Assembly: GCF_014839805.1 (NCBI RefSeq)
Contig: NC_051141.1
Location: forward strand, 19,476,777 to 19,540,776
Direction: 5' to 3'
From: Manduca sexta
Taxonomy: Eukaryota; Arthropoda; Insecta; Lepidoptera; Sphingidae
Length of the DNA: 64,000 bases
The position numbers and the translations under genes were made by a program. Shown here in pieces: positions 9,409 to 21,244 of the stretch; within the stretch, counting starts at the first letter, position 1; every line of letters begins with the position of its first letter. Below the pieces are notes generated by a model that searched no databases, was not told where the DNA came from, and was given only the letters and a program-made list of their open reading frames with translations.

Positions 9409-10429
9409 ATATTAGATTTCGGTCTACAATTATTAATATATCGCATTGAAGCTGGTTTTGTCACCCTTTTTGCATTCTAGAGGATTCTCACATTTTTTCT
9501 CTTATGTATATTATTATGCTCATGATACTTTACAAGATCGTTTAACGTTGGTTTTCCAATACATAAAATCCTGTATACAAAATCCATTTCAATACTATAT
9601 AATTAAGTTTATGCGGTATTGCTATTATTTGTTATCAGGCGCTTAACGTCAGCCAGAAAGGAAACCATTAATTCGGTTAAAATTGTCGGTTTTCCTGAAA
9701 CTTTCGTTTCGATTAACACTTTTATCTGTTAATTCATTTATACCAGGAAGGTTGATATATTCAAAATTACTGATTAAATAAAAATAATATACTTAAGTAA
9801 AATATTTGGAACTAAAATCGAGAATATAAATCGGTCATGTTATCACTCGATTGTAAACCGAATAACCTATGCCGCAGATTTTGTCCTAACCTGCAAATAA
9901 CCCCAGGTTAACCGCTAATTAAGGTAACCTTTCGTACACAGATACATATATAATATCGCTCTCTATACCATAGGGTCAGACAGAGTCTAGGGATTGCCAC
10001 TCGATTCTGGCATACTTCTCTCGCTTCCTTCACCTTCATCATTCTCTTCATGCATACCCGCCTTAACCTTTCGATCCCTGGTATATATTAATATGCTTAC
10101 CATAAATTAAAGTATTAAGTATATTGCCACTTTTCTTACACTGCCTATGCATAAAATCTCTTTCTTATAATTTAGTTTAGACGGCATTGCTATTATTTAT
10201 TAACAGGCGCTTAGCAATCTGCTAGATATTACTTAGTTTCTCTACTTTAACAGGGACCAAATAATTCCCTAACAGAGAATACTTTGAAACCGTTCCTGTG
10301 ACAATCATTTTCAAATCTCCCAGCTAATGAAATTCTAAGATTATATTTTTATGAATCAATGATCAAATCGGTCCAGGGTTGCCTCTCATATATTTAGCTT
10401 TGAGTCTCAACATACATTTAGATAATTTT
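9409..10429. other. unassigned AT-rich stretch
   Basis: No gene recognised. A short sequence is repeated: TTTATGCGGTATTGCTATTA, TTTGTTATCAGGCGCTTA near 9608-9645 resembles 10176-10212 (GGCATTGCTATTATTTATTA, ACAGGCGCTTAGC), with the preceding ATAAAATC also shared. This is a dispersed duplication of unknown type. Confidence 0.4.
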
Positions 10430-10570
10430 GCTAGTGGTAGGATGTATTTTATATCCGCCCGGATAGCTACCACCGTACACAAGGTGTTAAAATCCGTCAT
10501 AGTGTCCCACGTAAGTGCGTCGCGTTACGGGATAAGCCTGAGTACATTCGGTTCCAACAGGCCTTTTAAC
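10430..10570 (+). repeat. interspersed repeat D, 5' part
   Basis: GGTAGGATGTATTTTATATC, CGCCCGGATAGCTACCACCG, TACACAAGGTGTTAAAA and TCCCACGTAAGTGCGTCGCG match repeat D. It stops after CGGTTCCAACAGGCC. Confidence 0.65.
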
Positions 10571-10604
10571 TACCAATATGTTAACAAAAAGTCAGTATTA
10601 ATAA

Positions 10605-10681
10605 TATAAATAACTACGATGAAACCCGTAAAAAAAAAAAAATTTCAATGTCCAACATTCGCGTAAACATAAGAATCATTA
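10605..10681 (+). repeat. interspersed repeat M, 3' end
   Basis: ATTCGCGTAAACATAAGAAT followed by CATTA is the conserved terminus of repeat M. Fuller copies lie at 35575, 38810, 40715 and 53610. The constant 3' end with variable 5' truncation suggests a non-LTR 3' UTR. Confidence 0.55.
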
Positions 10682-11989
10682 TACCAGAATATTCTATATT
10701 AAATAGTCTACCTAATAGTATTGGACGAAATTTAAAACTTACTTTAGGATATGCATGGAATCAACAAATTTTATTTTATTTTTGTATACCATATTAATGA
10801 CGCAATATACTTATAAAATCGCCTTTAAAATTAGTTAGCCCTAATAATTTTGGAGGCGTAAACTGGTAACATTCCCATTAGAATATTCTCGAAGACCACT
10901 AGTGAATGCGGCAACCCTGTCTTTACACGAGTTATATAATTACTTCAAAGCGGCAGCCCAAGGCTACGGCCCTGCAGCGAGCAGAGCTACCCTTCACATC
11001 GCCCTTGTGGTTTGATATTAAATTTTTCCTGCGCGCGGTCGATATTTCCCTGTTTTTAGAGGTCAAAATCAAAGCTACGACTCGGCTGAATAAAGTTAGC
11101 CCGAGATTGCATTTTCTGGAGTTACGTATTCCAAAATTCAGAACAATTTATTGATAATAATGTTTAGTAGTAATCCTTTGAATTTTTATTCTCATAAAAA
11201 GCTTTTAAACGCAACTACGGTCAGAATAGCCAAATATTATTGGTAAAATCAAATACAACGAGTGTTAGATTCAAACAGGAAGATGCAGCTTGCATCAGTA
11301 TTTTGAATGTATTTGATTTACCAATTTAAACCTTAATCACTATCTGTTTAGGATATGAATTTTATGTAAAATTAATTTTTGTTAAGAACACAAAAGTGGA
11401 AAAGTGATTTAAGTTTGGAATTTGTTCAACTAATTATGTGGCCGACTGTAAATAATCACTTAACTTTCAAATTTAAAAATCGAATTCGCTTAATTAGTAC
11501 AGTTAGTCACAAAAGTAGGTGTACAAATTAAAAAATTCAATTTGCCTATAACCTTTTGCGTCCTCATCAACAAACGTTTTTCTTTCGTAAAATAAACTTC
11601 AAACGGTCGATTTTATTTCAAATAAAAAAAAAACACGATTGACATTACTACATCGCGTGAAATTTTAAAATCGTTCAGCTATTTTTGTTGATGACAGTAC
11701 ATTCGCTTAATTAATTCAATCAGTGAAAATATGAGTAAATTGGCTGTATTCGAGTATAAGTACTTATAAGCGTGAAATAATCAACTTTCAACGAGGAATT
11801 TAATTAAAACCTGGAAATAGCTTATCATATTTGATAAGATTAAATTCACATTACTTTTTTATTGAGGGCTTGTTCAGTGCCGGCATTTTTAATCTTGATA
11901 GATAGCGATTGCGAAGACAATGAATCATCCGGATTTAGGATTTAGTTTTTATCGGCGTCATTTCGTTTTAGCAATAGCCTTGTGGGAAT
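10682..11989. other. unassigned AT-rich stretch
   Basis: No repeat family recognised. An 82-codon open frame at 10906-11154 lies in locally GC-richer DNA (10950-11050) but shows no domain, signal peptide or family resemblance. I do not call it a gene. Confidence 0.4.
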
Positions 11990-11996
11990 GGAATGG

Positions 11997-12249
11997 ATTG
12001 GCGTGATGAATGTACGCAGGTTCAAAACCCAACATACTCACTCTTATAATGCTATGTGCGTGTACTTTGTGAATTATTGGATATAACTTTGTTATTACTG
12101 TGAGAGTCTGCATACCTGAGAAATTTTATAAATCAAGTGAGGGTGTGTGAAGTCTGCCAATCTGCACCAGGCCAGCTTGGTGGACTAAGGTCTAATCCCT
12201 CTCAGTAGTAGAGCAGGCCCGTGCTCAGCGATAGGACAGTAATAATACA
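11997..12249 (+). mobile_element. tRNA-derived SINE, family A (old copy)
   Basis: The head is degraded (GATGAATGTACGCAGGTTCA, with the B-box remnant GGTTCAAAACC). The distal part is clear: GGTGTGTGAAGTCTGCCAAT, CAGGCCAGCTTGGTGGACTA, AGGTCTAATCCCTCTCAGTA and GTAGAGCAGGCCCGTGCTCA. It is more diverged than the other copies, hence older. Confidence 0.7.
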
Positions 12250-12289
12250 TGGCTAATATTATTATTGTTTTTGGATCTAAGTTATCAGG

Positions 12290-12450
12290 TCAGATGAAGT
12301 GGTATTGGGTTTTCCGATCTGTATCAGCTTGGAGTCTGAAATTTGTACCCAATATGGTAGTCGTAACCCCATCATATAATGGGAAAAATACACAAGCAAA
12401 AAGTTTTTGCACTAGTTTCGAGTCTGCCTACCCCTTGGGGTTTAAAAGAT
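12290..12450 (+). mobile_element. SINE family B body fragment
   Basis: It matches the SINE B body in order: GTATTGGGTTTTCCGATCTG, ATCAGCTTGGAGTCTGAAAT, TTGTACCCAATATGG, then the tail CTGCCTACCCCTTGGGG. The tRNA-like head is missing. Confidence 0.6.
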
Positions 12451-12594
12451 CTGGGTGAAGGAGTATTATAGTAACGTTTAAGCAATATGAATAAATATTA
12501 CTCTTCAACAATTAATCGAACAAAACAAACAATTAACAAAGTAATCGAACTATACCTACGTTTCGTATAAATATATATACCTATATATACCTTA

Positions 12595-12918
12595 ATAATA
12601 ATATCAACCCTGTATTATATACTTGCCCACTGCTGAGCACGGGCCTCCTCTACTACTGAGAGGGATTAGGCCTTAGTCCACCACGCTGGCCTAGTACGGA
12701 TTGGTAGACTTCACACACCTTCGAAATTCCTATAGAGAACTTTTCAGATGTGCAGGTTTCCTCACGATGTTTTCCTTCACCGTTAAATCGAACGATAAAT
12801 TCACAAAGAATACACACATGATTTTAGAAAAGTCAGAGGTGTGCGCCCTTGGGATTTAAACCTGCGGATTCGTCTTGGCAGTCCGTTCCACACCCAACTA
12901 GGCTATCGCCAGTTTTTA
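12595..12918 (-). mobile_element. SINE family A with 12-bp target duplication
   Basis: On the minus strand the head GGCGATAGCCTAGTTGGGTG holds the A box. The B-box region follows (GCAGGTTTAAATCCCAAGGG), then the body, and the tail ends in (TTA)n at the left. ATATATACCTTA flanks it at 12583-12594 and 12919-12930. It lacks coding capacity and would have depended on a LINE for movement. Confidence 0.9.
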
Positions 12919-12930
12919 ATATATACCTTA

Positions 12931-13784
12931 CCTATAATTAAACCTAAAATACTCTAAAAATTAAGGTACTAGACGCAAAACATACAGTTTTAATCATAAG
13001 GCAAAATATTTCTAAATAGATTCTCCGAATTCAATCTAAATTAACACCAGATTTACCACGGTCATTTGAGCGCTGGATAAACATAGATCAAAGTTCAGCG
13101 AAGGCCTTCGCGTCAGTTTTAATAAATCGATACACAACAATACACTTAAAAGATCTATAAATAAGTTATAACGTCGAAGCCGTCAGCATATCACGGTAGG
13201 GACAGAGTTTTATTGAAAGACAGGCTACATTCGACTTTTGCTCGCTTAAAATATAGAAACAAAACGTTGCGCATACCTTAGGGGTAAAACATAATAATAA
13301 TAATTATTTAAAAATAGACAAATGTTAAATGTTACACAACTCGGTGTACAAATGTTACAGAGTAGTTCATTGCATTACATTTGTAACAATAAGAAAATGA
13401 TCTGCCGATACATATGTTAGGAGAGTTGATAGAGGTGCCCAGTTTGATACCCTGGTCGAGTAATTTATGTAATTATTTAAAAGACACAGCTAGCGGCTTG
13501 AAATTGGACTTATACTGTCATAATATTTGATCATATGTCGTAATAGTACCGTGGAAGTTTGGATGAATTTCGCCTTTACCAAAAGAGAAATAAGATCTGA
13601 AACCAGATCCAAAGATACATTTGGCACACTTTATACAAGTTAACATATTTACGACTCTGTGAAACTTATGTTATGATTGAAAATCAAGTGGCATTGGACT
13701 TAAATAACGTCGACATATTTTCGGTCGGCCGTGATTTATATGACGAGATGGTTATGCGGTCACGGCCAGGTATTCTCACTGCAA
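12931..13784. other. unassigned AT-rich stretch
   Basis: No gene or repeat family recognised. Confidence 0.4.
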
Positions 13785-14190
13785 CTGATGGTAAGTGGAG
13801 TGGGAATCGGAGGGCGACTGACGGGAAATAATAATATCAGCCCTGTATTATATACTTGCCTACTGCTGAGCACGGGGCTCCTCTACTACTAAGAGGGATT
13901 AGGCCTTAGTCCACTACGCTGGCCTAGTGCGGGTTGGTAGACTTCACACACCTTCGAAATTCCTATAGAGAATTCTCAGATGTGCGGGTTTCCTCACGAT
14001 GTTTTCCTTCACCGTTAAGGCGAACGATAAATTCACAAAGAATACACACATGATTTTCGAAAAGTCAGAGGTGTGTGCCCTTGGGATTTCAACTTGCGGA
14101 CATTCGTCTTGGCAGTCCGTTCCACGCCCAACTAGGCTATCGCCGCCGGGAAATGATTATCCCTTAATCGCTACAATTGTGTCGGCATTT
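13785..14190 (-). repeat. repeat D copy split by SINE A
   Basis: The left piece ends ACTGATGGTAAGTGGAGTGG, ...GGCGACTGACGGGAAAT. The right piece resumes GGGAAATGATTATCCCTTAA and continues TACAATTGTGTCGGCAT. Together they match the 3' half of repeat D on the minus strand, diverged. The SINE at 13830-14146 sits between them. Confidence 0.55.
13830..14146 (-). mobile_element. SINE family A with 8-bp target duplication, nested in repeat D
   Basis: This is a full-length copy: the head GGCGATAGCCTAGTTGGGCG is at the right end, and the tail CAGGGCTGATATTATTAT is at the left. CGGGAAAT is duplicated at 13822-13829 and 14147-14154. The insertion is younger than the D copy it interrupts. Confidence 0.9.
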
Positions 14191-14194
14191 TTTT

Positions 14195-14560
14195 CGGAGA
14201 AAGTCCCTTATTACTACCGCCTAGCCTTCTTGGGGGGGCGACTGAGCGGTTATGTTGGGGTAACTGTTGCCTTACAGCTCGACAAAGAGCTATCGGGAGG
14301 GAGGGGGCTTGAAGCCCCCGAGCCCCGAAGGACGCTCTCGGTGTCACGGCAGCACGAGGCCTACTGCACACTGCCGTCCATCCCGGGGCTCATCTGAAGA
14401 TGTGCAAAGGTCACAGAGAAACGCCCTAAAAAGTGCACGCACTCAGACCGGATAGCTCCCTGCTGCCCGCCGACGACCCCCATCGTGGCCCCTATTAGTC
14501 GCTTTTTACGACAGGCAGGGGATACCGGGGTAGAATTCTTTTAACACCCTCATTCCACAG
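14195..14560 (+). repeat. GC-rich repeat block, probable LINE 3' UTR
   Basis: Much richer in G and C than its surroundings. It contains GGGAGGGAGGGGGCTTGAAG, a CCCCGAGCCCC run, CTGCCGTCCATCCCGGGG and, near the end, TATTAGTCGCTTTTTACGAC, AGGCAGGGGATACCGGGG. The TAGTCGC-TTTACGACAGGCAGGGGATACCG pattern is one I associate with 3' UTRs of lepidopteran R1-clade-like non-LTR elements, from memory. Overlapping open frames on both strands (14171-14455) are composition artefacts. Confidence 0.5.
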
Positions 14561-15308
14561 AGCGGACAATTGTGTCGGATTGAATGTACAGTCTGATCTC
14601 GGTATACGATACACTTACTTAGAAAGTGGGTTTTATACTTTATGTACGATCAAGTCGGACACACATATACTACAACCAGCACTTCTTATTCACTTGGAGC
14701 TGATTCTTCAATCAAAGTTATTCGTAAGATGCAAGGAAAACCAATTAATTTACATTCAATTAATAAATACTGTTCAATTGTTTATATATTTATTTAAGAC
14801 TTTTTAATTTGGATGATTTATTATTACAGAATGAATAAACACTAAATGGACGAAGGTCATTAAATAATCTGGTAGAGATTTACTTATGCGTGTGCGCTAT
14901 TCTCGCAGCTGCCATGTATTCAATTGCACATTAAGCAAAATTCAAAAGCGCATCCTGTGGAATTCACCCCTAAGTAGGTCAAGTTGATTGTGGGATTTTC
15001 GTATGTGAAGGGTGCCCACTGATTTAAATATTCATGCTACCAACTTAAGAGGGGGGCAATCAAATCCAATTTGGCTAGGGTTCCTGTGGACTCTATTATT
15101 TCCAACAAAAAACCTCTATATAATCAAACAATATAACCCCCGGTGTATTGACAGATATGTCGATCCCTTTGTATCTTTGTTAAACGATTATTCGAAAAAT
15201 CAGTCTCATATAATTGAGTGTTGAGACAAGCTAGTCATTCATCTAATTGTTAAGGAGTCGGGCGCATATAAATGGTAACAACACCACCCATACTTTGAAT
15301 TATAATTG
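14561..15308. other. unassigned stretch
   Basis: No gene or repeat family recognised. Open frames at 14580-14807 and 15012-15224 lack recognisable content. Confidence 0.4.
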
Positions 15309-15319
15309 CTCTAGTATAT

Positions 15320-15518
15320 CATCATCATCATCAGCCGCAGAATGTCCACTGCTGAACATGGGCTTCCCTTAAAGATTTCCAGATCGCTCTATAGGAAGCG
15401 GTCCGCATCCAGCGACCTCCTGCTACTTTTATGAGGTCATCTGTCCACCTCACGGGTGGACGTCCGACGCTGTGCTTGCTAGTTTAGAGCCTCCACTTCA
15501 GAACCTTGTCCCATCGGC
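15320..15518 (-). mobile_element. 5'-truncated RTE-type LINE with 11-bp target duplication
   Basis: On the minus strand the C-terminal coding region reads SVGRPPVRWTDDLIKVAGGR, then WMRTASYRAIWKSLREAHVQ, QWTFCG and a stop at 15333-15331. A short (GAT)n tail follows. GRP..RW.DD..K.AG..W...A..R..W...REA.VQQW is the characteristic RTE C-terminus of insects. One in-frame stop precedes SVGRP. CTCTAGTATAT is duplicated at 15309-15319 and 15519-15529, so both borders of the insertion are known. It is a recent, dead-on-arrival insertion. Confidence 0.9.
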
Positions 15519-15539
15519 CTCTAGTATATATAACACTTT

Positions 15540-15931
15540 GACTGCCTCGGTGGCGTAGTTGTAAGTGTACACGGTACAAGTACGACTGCCGCGCTGAGGT
15601 CCTGGGTTCGAATCCCGGGTCGGGTCAAAATAATTGTGACTGGGTTTTTCCATCTTAAAAATTACTCAGTCGCAGCTCGGAGTCAGGAAGTTGGCGGTGT
15701 GATACCCCCGTGCCTCGGAAAGCACGTAAAGCCGTTGGTCCTACGCCTGATCTCTCTCCGGTCATGTCGGATTGCCGTCTCACCAAACTATGAGAGTGAA
15801 GGAACAGAGAGTGCACCTGTGTATTGCGCACACACTTGTGCACTATAATATCTCTTGCGTACCTGGCTGATCTCCGTTGAGATTGGTCGCCGTGGCCGAA
15901 ATTCGGCTAGGAGGGAATCATTCATTCATTC
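15540..15931 (+). mobile_element. tRNA-derived SINE, family C
   Basis: The head GACTGCCTCGGTGGCGTAGT holds the A box and GGTTCGAATCCCGGGTCGGG the B box, like family B. The body differs: GCAGCTCGGAGTCAGGAAG, GTGCCTCGGAAAGCACGTAA, AGCCGTTGGTCCTACGCCTG, GGAACAGAGAGTGCACCTGT and GTTGAGATTGGTCGCCGTGG, with an (ATTC)n tail. It starts 11 bases after the RTE duplication. Open frames on both strands here are shadows. Confidence 0.9.
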
Positions 15932-16135
15932 ACATATAATAAACTAACCACCGAGGGGAAGACAGAATGGTCGTGCTACATATCAAAGAGGGAAACTACG
16001 CTCCGTTCTGATACCTTATCAGAAGCTTACCTTACCATACCTTATCAGAACTTTACTGTATAAAATTGTTAAAAAACAAAATACCGTCGAGCGTGGAGGC
16101 CTCAGTTACACCAGATAGAAAGGGGACGTCCAAAA

Positions 16136-16475
16136 TATAAATAATGTAATAATATCAGCCCTTTATTATATACTTGCCCACTGCTTAGCACGGGCCTTCT
16201 CTACTACTAAGAGGGATTAGGCCTTAGTCCACCATGCTGGCCTAGTGCGGATTGGTAGACTTCACACACCTTCGAAATTCCTATAGAGAACTTCTCAGTT
16301 GTGCAGGTTTGCTGACGATATTTTCCTTCACCGTTAAAGCGAACGATAAATTCACAAAGAATACACACATGATTTTAGAAAAGTCAGAGGTGTGTGCCCT
16401 TGTGATTTGAACCTGTGGACATTCGTCTTGGCAATCCGTTCCACACCCAACTAGGCTATCGCCGCTATTCACGTC
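16136..16475 (-). mobile_element. SINE family A with 12-bp target duplication
   Basis: Full-length copy, head at the right (GGCGATAGCCTAGTTGGGTG). GGACGTCCAAAA occurs at 16124-16135 and 16476-16487. About 12 extra bases lie between the duplications and the SINE body at each end, consistent with tail variation and a short 5' extension. Confidence 0.85.
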
Positions 16476-16499
16476 GGACGTCCAAAAATGGATTTTAAT

Positions 16500-16675
16500 T
16501 GACACACACAGCATCACGCATTTATCCCCAAAGAGGTATGCAGAGGCGCAACCAAGGCACCCACTTTTCATCAAGTATTTTCTTTCCTATAATGTGATAG
16601 GGGCGAGCCTATCTCCATATCAGGCACAAATTCTAGACTCCGGGCTGATACTGAGCATAAAAACCCAAAATATTT
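16500..16675 (-). mobile_element. SINE family B, head missing
   Basis: On the minus strand it has the body (CTCAGTATCAGCCCGGAGTC, TTTGTGCCTGATATGG) and tail (GGTGCCTTGGTTGCGCCTCT, GGGGATAAATGCGTGATG). It ends where the family A duplication begins. Confidence 0.75.
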
Positions 16676-17190
16676 GGATTTTTAATTGACAATAATTTTT
16701 ACCAAGATAATTTATATGTATTTGGATAGAACTAGTATTAATTGATCAATCTAAAAAAGACTAAGACATTAGATGTTGGCCTTATATAGATTTATTGTTA
16801 AGAGGGATCACACTGCTTTATATGTCACAAAATGTTTCGCTCGTTGGACTAAAATAAAACCTTAAAACATTTCGTTAGTTTATACGGCAAATTTAATATT
16901 CTTATTTTTTCACTAAAACTGGCGCGTCACACGCTCACGTCGACGTGAACTATTCCGACGCCGACGTTAAAAGTTATTTCCATTTAAAAAAAGTGTATCG
17001 ACACATCACGTGAATATTATGTTCGGTTGTTGTTTTCACACTCGAAGTTGAGCGAACCGTTAAAATGATTATTGCAATTTTATTCTAAGCGTCACTTCAA
17101 AAAAAGGATCAATAAGCAAAATGGTCTACATTTATTATAACATTGTATTCATCATAAGTCCGTGATGATTTTTGTGGCGACATATTTTAT
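16676..17190. other. unassigned stretch with small palindrome
   Basis: A 14-bp perfect palindrome TCACGTCGACGTGA lies at 16935-16948. Otherwise nothing is recognised. Confidence 0.4.
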
Positions 17191-17191
17191 G

Positions 17192-17465
17192 TTTTATTGT
17201 TTTGAATGACGAGACGAGCTTGCAGTTCGCAGGATGGTAAGCGATACCGTCCATAAACAGTAGAAACACCATCCAAAACTTTGAATTACAAAGTTTTATA
17301 TGGTATTCCACTGCGCTCGCCATCCTCAGACATGACAAGTTGAGTCTTATTATGTCTAGTATTTATACTGGCTACAATGTCCTTCCAAACGGAATACAGT
17401 GACAACAAACTGCTGCTTGGTGGTAGGAATAGACATTGCGGTGGCACCTTCCCAGACTGAACACA
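17192..17465 (-). repeat. interspersed repeat G (LINE 3'-end type), copy 1
   Basis: TTTTGAATGACGAGACGAGC, TTGCAGTTCGCAGGATGG, AACACCATCCAAAACTTTGA, CACTGCGCTCGCCATCCTCA and ACTGGCTACAATGTCCTTCC match copies at 30594 (same strand) and 32598 and 54570 (opposite). The constant end with CAATAAAA suggests a polyadenylated non-LTR tail. Confidence 0.6.
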
Positions 17466-17469
17466 GCCC

Positions 17470-20400
17470 CACACCCAACACAATGTTCGCAGTCACTTAC
17501 CCCCGGCACCAGACAATCGATTTCAATGATATTTTGTCAATTTATTTGGCTTTACTTTTAGCTTGAAAGATAGTAAATTTGAAATCGATAGGTGACGCTG
17601 GTGTGGAGATATATAATTCAAGTTAGTCGCCATAAAACACGGTCTACTCAGAAGGCGATCGTCTACCGGACCCACTAGTATCTTTAAGAATTGGATTTTT
17701 TTATGCAAACATGACGTTACTTGAATAATTAAATGTACGTGATGTAGATTCCACAGTCTTTTAAATATTAAAGGGCATTCGTGATAATTTTATAGACAGA
17801 AGACGTGTAAGATGTTGTATTTATTTAGATGAAATTGAAAGTGAATTAAATTCTGTTGTGTTCAAATTGCAACTATCAAAGCGTACAATATATAATGAAA
17901 TTTTAGTATCATCGACTAGTTGACACAATAAAAATATGACTGTAGGAAAAGGTATCACTTCTATAGAGAGATATTAATATTTCCTAAAACTAGATAAAAC
18001 AGGATATGTATAAATAATCATTCATTTAGGAACAACTATTTTTTAAGGAAGTTATGAAGGGACTTAGACTCGTTTCGTCATTTATATCTCAGCTGATGCT
18101 GCTGATAAGCGAAAGGACTACTTAAGGCGATACCTCAAGGTCCACCTTGAGCTACCACCTTAAAACAGTAATAAAATCAATATTGGCCGGCGCTCGTCAC
18201 CCTCAGACGTCAAATTAGTCTCAAATACTCAATAACAATGGCCACTGCAATGAAAAACTAGTTTAATAATTTGAGAAAATTGGTTTTGTTATATGGAGTG
18301 ATAAGTGCCAAAGAATCGACATAATTTATCGAACAACAGAATCAAAAAACCACTGTATCAATAGGTATGACGGTTCGACATTGTAGTCACACATACAAGA
18401 GGTTTTCATTAATTTTAATTTATTTAATATAATTGGTAATTATGATAAAATCAATATGAAATCGTACAGTCATCCTACATGCAATTTAAATTAAACTTGA
18501 ATTATATAACTACAAAAACTGAATTCATGCTGCACGTTTGAGTAAAAGTAATGATTATGTAAATTTGTGAGACGCATTTCTATTTTATACAGTTTTTACT
18601 CACCGCAGAATCGACTTCAGGACAAGTTTGTAAAAAAACTGCAATTAGACCAATATTGCGATTACCAATATTACAACTATTGACTGTATAACAGAAAATA
18701 AAGAAGCAAAAATCGTATGGTTATTGATTACTATTCAATTGATAAACAGTGGTTATATTATGTTACCCTTGATGTGAGAATTTCGAATACTTTTATTCTA
18801 ACAAACCACGAAACAAGAGAATTTTGCAATATTGGCTCTGGTTTTTTTTAATGTTCATTATCATGTTATGTTAAAAAAAACGTTAAGTATGAGAAATAAA
18901 TAACAAGTTTATTCTTAAATATATAATTTTTATTAACAAATATTACAGTTTTGTTTAATGGTTAAATAATGTAATTGGAGTTGGAAGAGATAAAAAAATA
19001 TAAAACATAATATGTTATACTTTAGAAAAACACCTTCTATAAACTCTTGTTTTATATATATTTTGGGGCAGTATCTTTTAAAAAACCTGCAGTAATCTGC
19101 AATCATGTGTGGTCCTACCTAACCCTTTACCTTTTCCGTCACTTGTAGAGCTTGAAAACGAAGAAAAAAGAGTGAAAACGCTCTCCCTTTTCCTCGCTAC
19201 AATTTCCCAGATATTATAGTTCATATGAATTGGCGGATATACGATATTTTATCTTCTTAACAATGGCTCATTTATTGCATTGGCTTTGCCAACAATTAAG
19301 AGTTTTCGGGTCACATGATGTGTAGGAAATAAATGCACTGAAAGCGAATTTTAACTAGACAGCTAACAATAATTATTCGTATTCTAAATACTCTATTTAA
19401 AGTGTTAATGATTTAATATATAAAATACACCAAAATAAACGACAGACCAATTCAGTACTATGTGTATTCCAAAACTAGAGACTTGAAAACGCGGAAATTT
19501 GCAGAGATATCCAGCGCAACAACAAAAATATTTGTTATTGTGTGTAGTGTTACCAACTATATAGATTGAATATTTACTTGGTAACATATTTATATCATTA
19601 TTTAGTAGCATAATGACTAATTATGACAATTATCATCATTTTAACTCACTTCTAGAAAAGGAAGGCAGGCGTGGCGTATAACCATCAACTTGCATGTCAA
19701 GCTATTATGAAAAAATCTTGGTGAATGACAATGACTTGCATTGTTCTACAGCGAGTGTGTTCTTAGTGTTTATTGTCGTACCTGGATTACGGGCGAATAA
19801 TCTTTTATGATCCCTTTACAAAATATGTACGATAGATAATGCTAGAGCAATATGACACTTATATATGTGATAATTAAGATCATGTTTAGGACCAGACTCT
19901 ATCCTAATTCATAGAACAATATCGATGGTTGAATGGCTAGACTTAATCGACATTTTTTACCATATTTTAATTAGGTTAAAAAAACAAAAAAGTGCTGATT
20001 AAAAATATGTATAAAAAATAGTGTCGCAAAAAAAATTAAGTCGATTAACCTTTCTTTCGTGTGTTTTAACCAGTGAAATTGTTATAATACTAATCAATAT
20101 CGATACGAATTTACGCGCATTGATATCTAATCGGGGGTCGCGTTACTCAGATCTCGGTGTTGCCAGCACAAAACTAATAAATGGATAAACTGATACGTAT
20201 TAAATTGGTTTTAATTTTATTTTGTAATATAAATATTTTGATAATAATTATTGCACAATTTAAAAAAATATACATTTCATTACAATAGTATGATTATTTT
20301 ATACTTATACAATTTCAGGTAATTTTGTGACGACTTATTTCAGTAACAAAAACGATTAAATCTATATTTTATAAGTTTCTCATTTACAATGTTTTTATGA

Positions 20401-20900
20401 AAAATAATTCGTCAAAATATGATAAGGTAGTGGTAGAGGTATTCTGTAGAAAATGAACCTGACAGTCACTTGCTGAGCCCATATGGATATACAAGACTTC
20501 TAGATATTAACTATGAATATATTCAGTAGTATATCATTGGAAGACGAATCTGCCGATCTTATACTATGATGAGGAAAAAAGACCTTTTGCTCCATGTTCC
20601 ACAATCGTCTCTATGCCACGTAGCAGAAGCTATCAAATTTGCTCGGACTACACCGAATGAGACAAAAAATCATAAACATTTAATAAATCAATTTAATTTT
20701 CCTTTCATAAAAAATATAAGTCAGATTTAGTAATGGAAATTAATATGATATTTATTTAACATTACGATTCTTATATTGACCAGATACACTGTTTACGAAA
20801 TACCCTCAAACGGGAACAAAATAGCGCACATACAAGAATTACTACGTTTAAAATAAAAACTATTGTAATCCTATCAGTTTAAAAACTAAGCTATATGACA
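17470..20900. other. unassigned AT-rich stretch (3.4 kb)
   Basis: The longest part of the window without a recognised repeat. There is no coding signal. A small hairpin (CTCAAGGT-CC-ACCTTGAG) lies at 18134-18151. It could be intron or intergenic. Confidence 0.45.
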
Positions 20901-20917
20901 CTTAGTTATACAGAACA

Positions 20918-21211
20918 TCAGAACCATTCGCTAATTGGTATTAGTTTGTAATCCTTCACGCTAAAATCTAGGCAGCTATCACAAACGAACTTGCAGTAAA
21001 CGAGCCTGTCATAAATTTCAGTGCTGCTTACAAAAGCTTGTCGAAAACACACGTCAGCTCTCAACATAATTGGCATGGAATTTTCGCTAAAGGGTGGAAA
21101 TGTGATGTGATTTGTGGCAACACTTATTGGAACCATTGTAGGTAAACAGTGGTGAAGTAATAACGTGGTATGTCGTGTCGTGTGTGTCTGCGATCCATAA
21201 CCTAAAAACAA
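20918..21211 (-). other. open frame of 97 codons, unassigned
   Basis: The minus-strand frame starts MFLGYGSQTHTT and ends DSCLDFSVKDYKLIPISEWF before a stop. It has several cysteines (VCFRQ, YCKFVCDSCLDF) but no complete zinc-binding pattern. The DNA has moderate GC and is not a recognised repeat. It could be a diverged exon or chance. No splice sites decide it. Confidence 0.2.
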
Positions 21212-21244
21212 TAGTTGGGTTTGTTTACTAGTGGTTAGGGTGCG

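Noticed and set aside
14171..14455. Overlapping open frames on both strands in GC-rich DNA
   Set aside because: High GC lowers stop frequency; the block reads as a LINE 3' UTR-like repeat.
15540..15640. tRNA-like sequence with A and B boxes
   Set aside because: It is the head of a SINE; no acceptor stem or anticodon arm can be folded as a real tRNA gene.
20918..21211. ZAD-type zinc-finger N-terminus suggested by VCDSCLDF
   Set aside because: The first cysteine pair and the spacing of that domain are not present; kept only as an unassigned frame.
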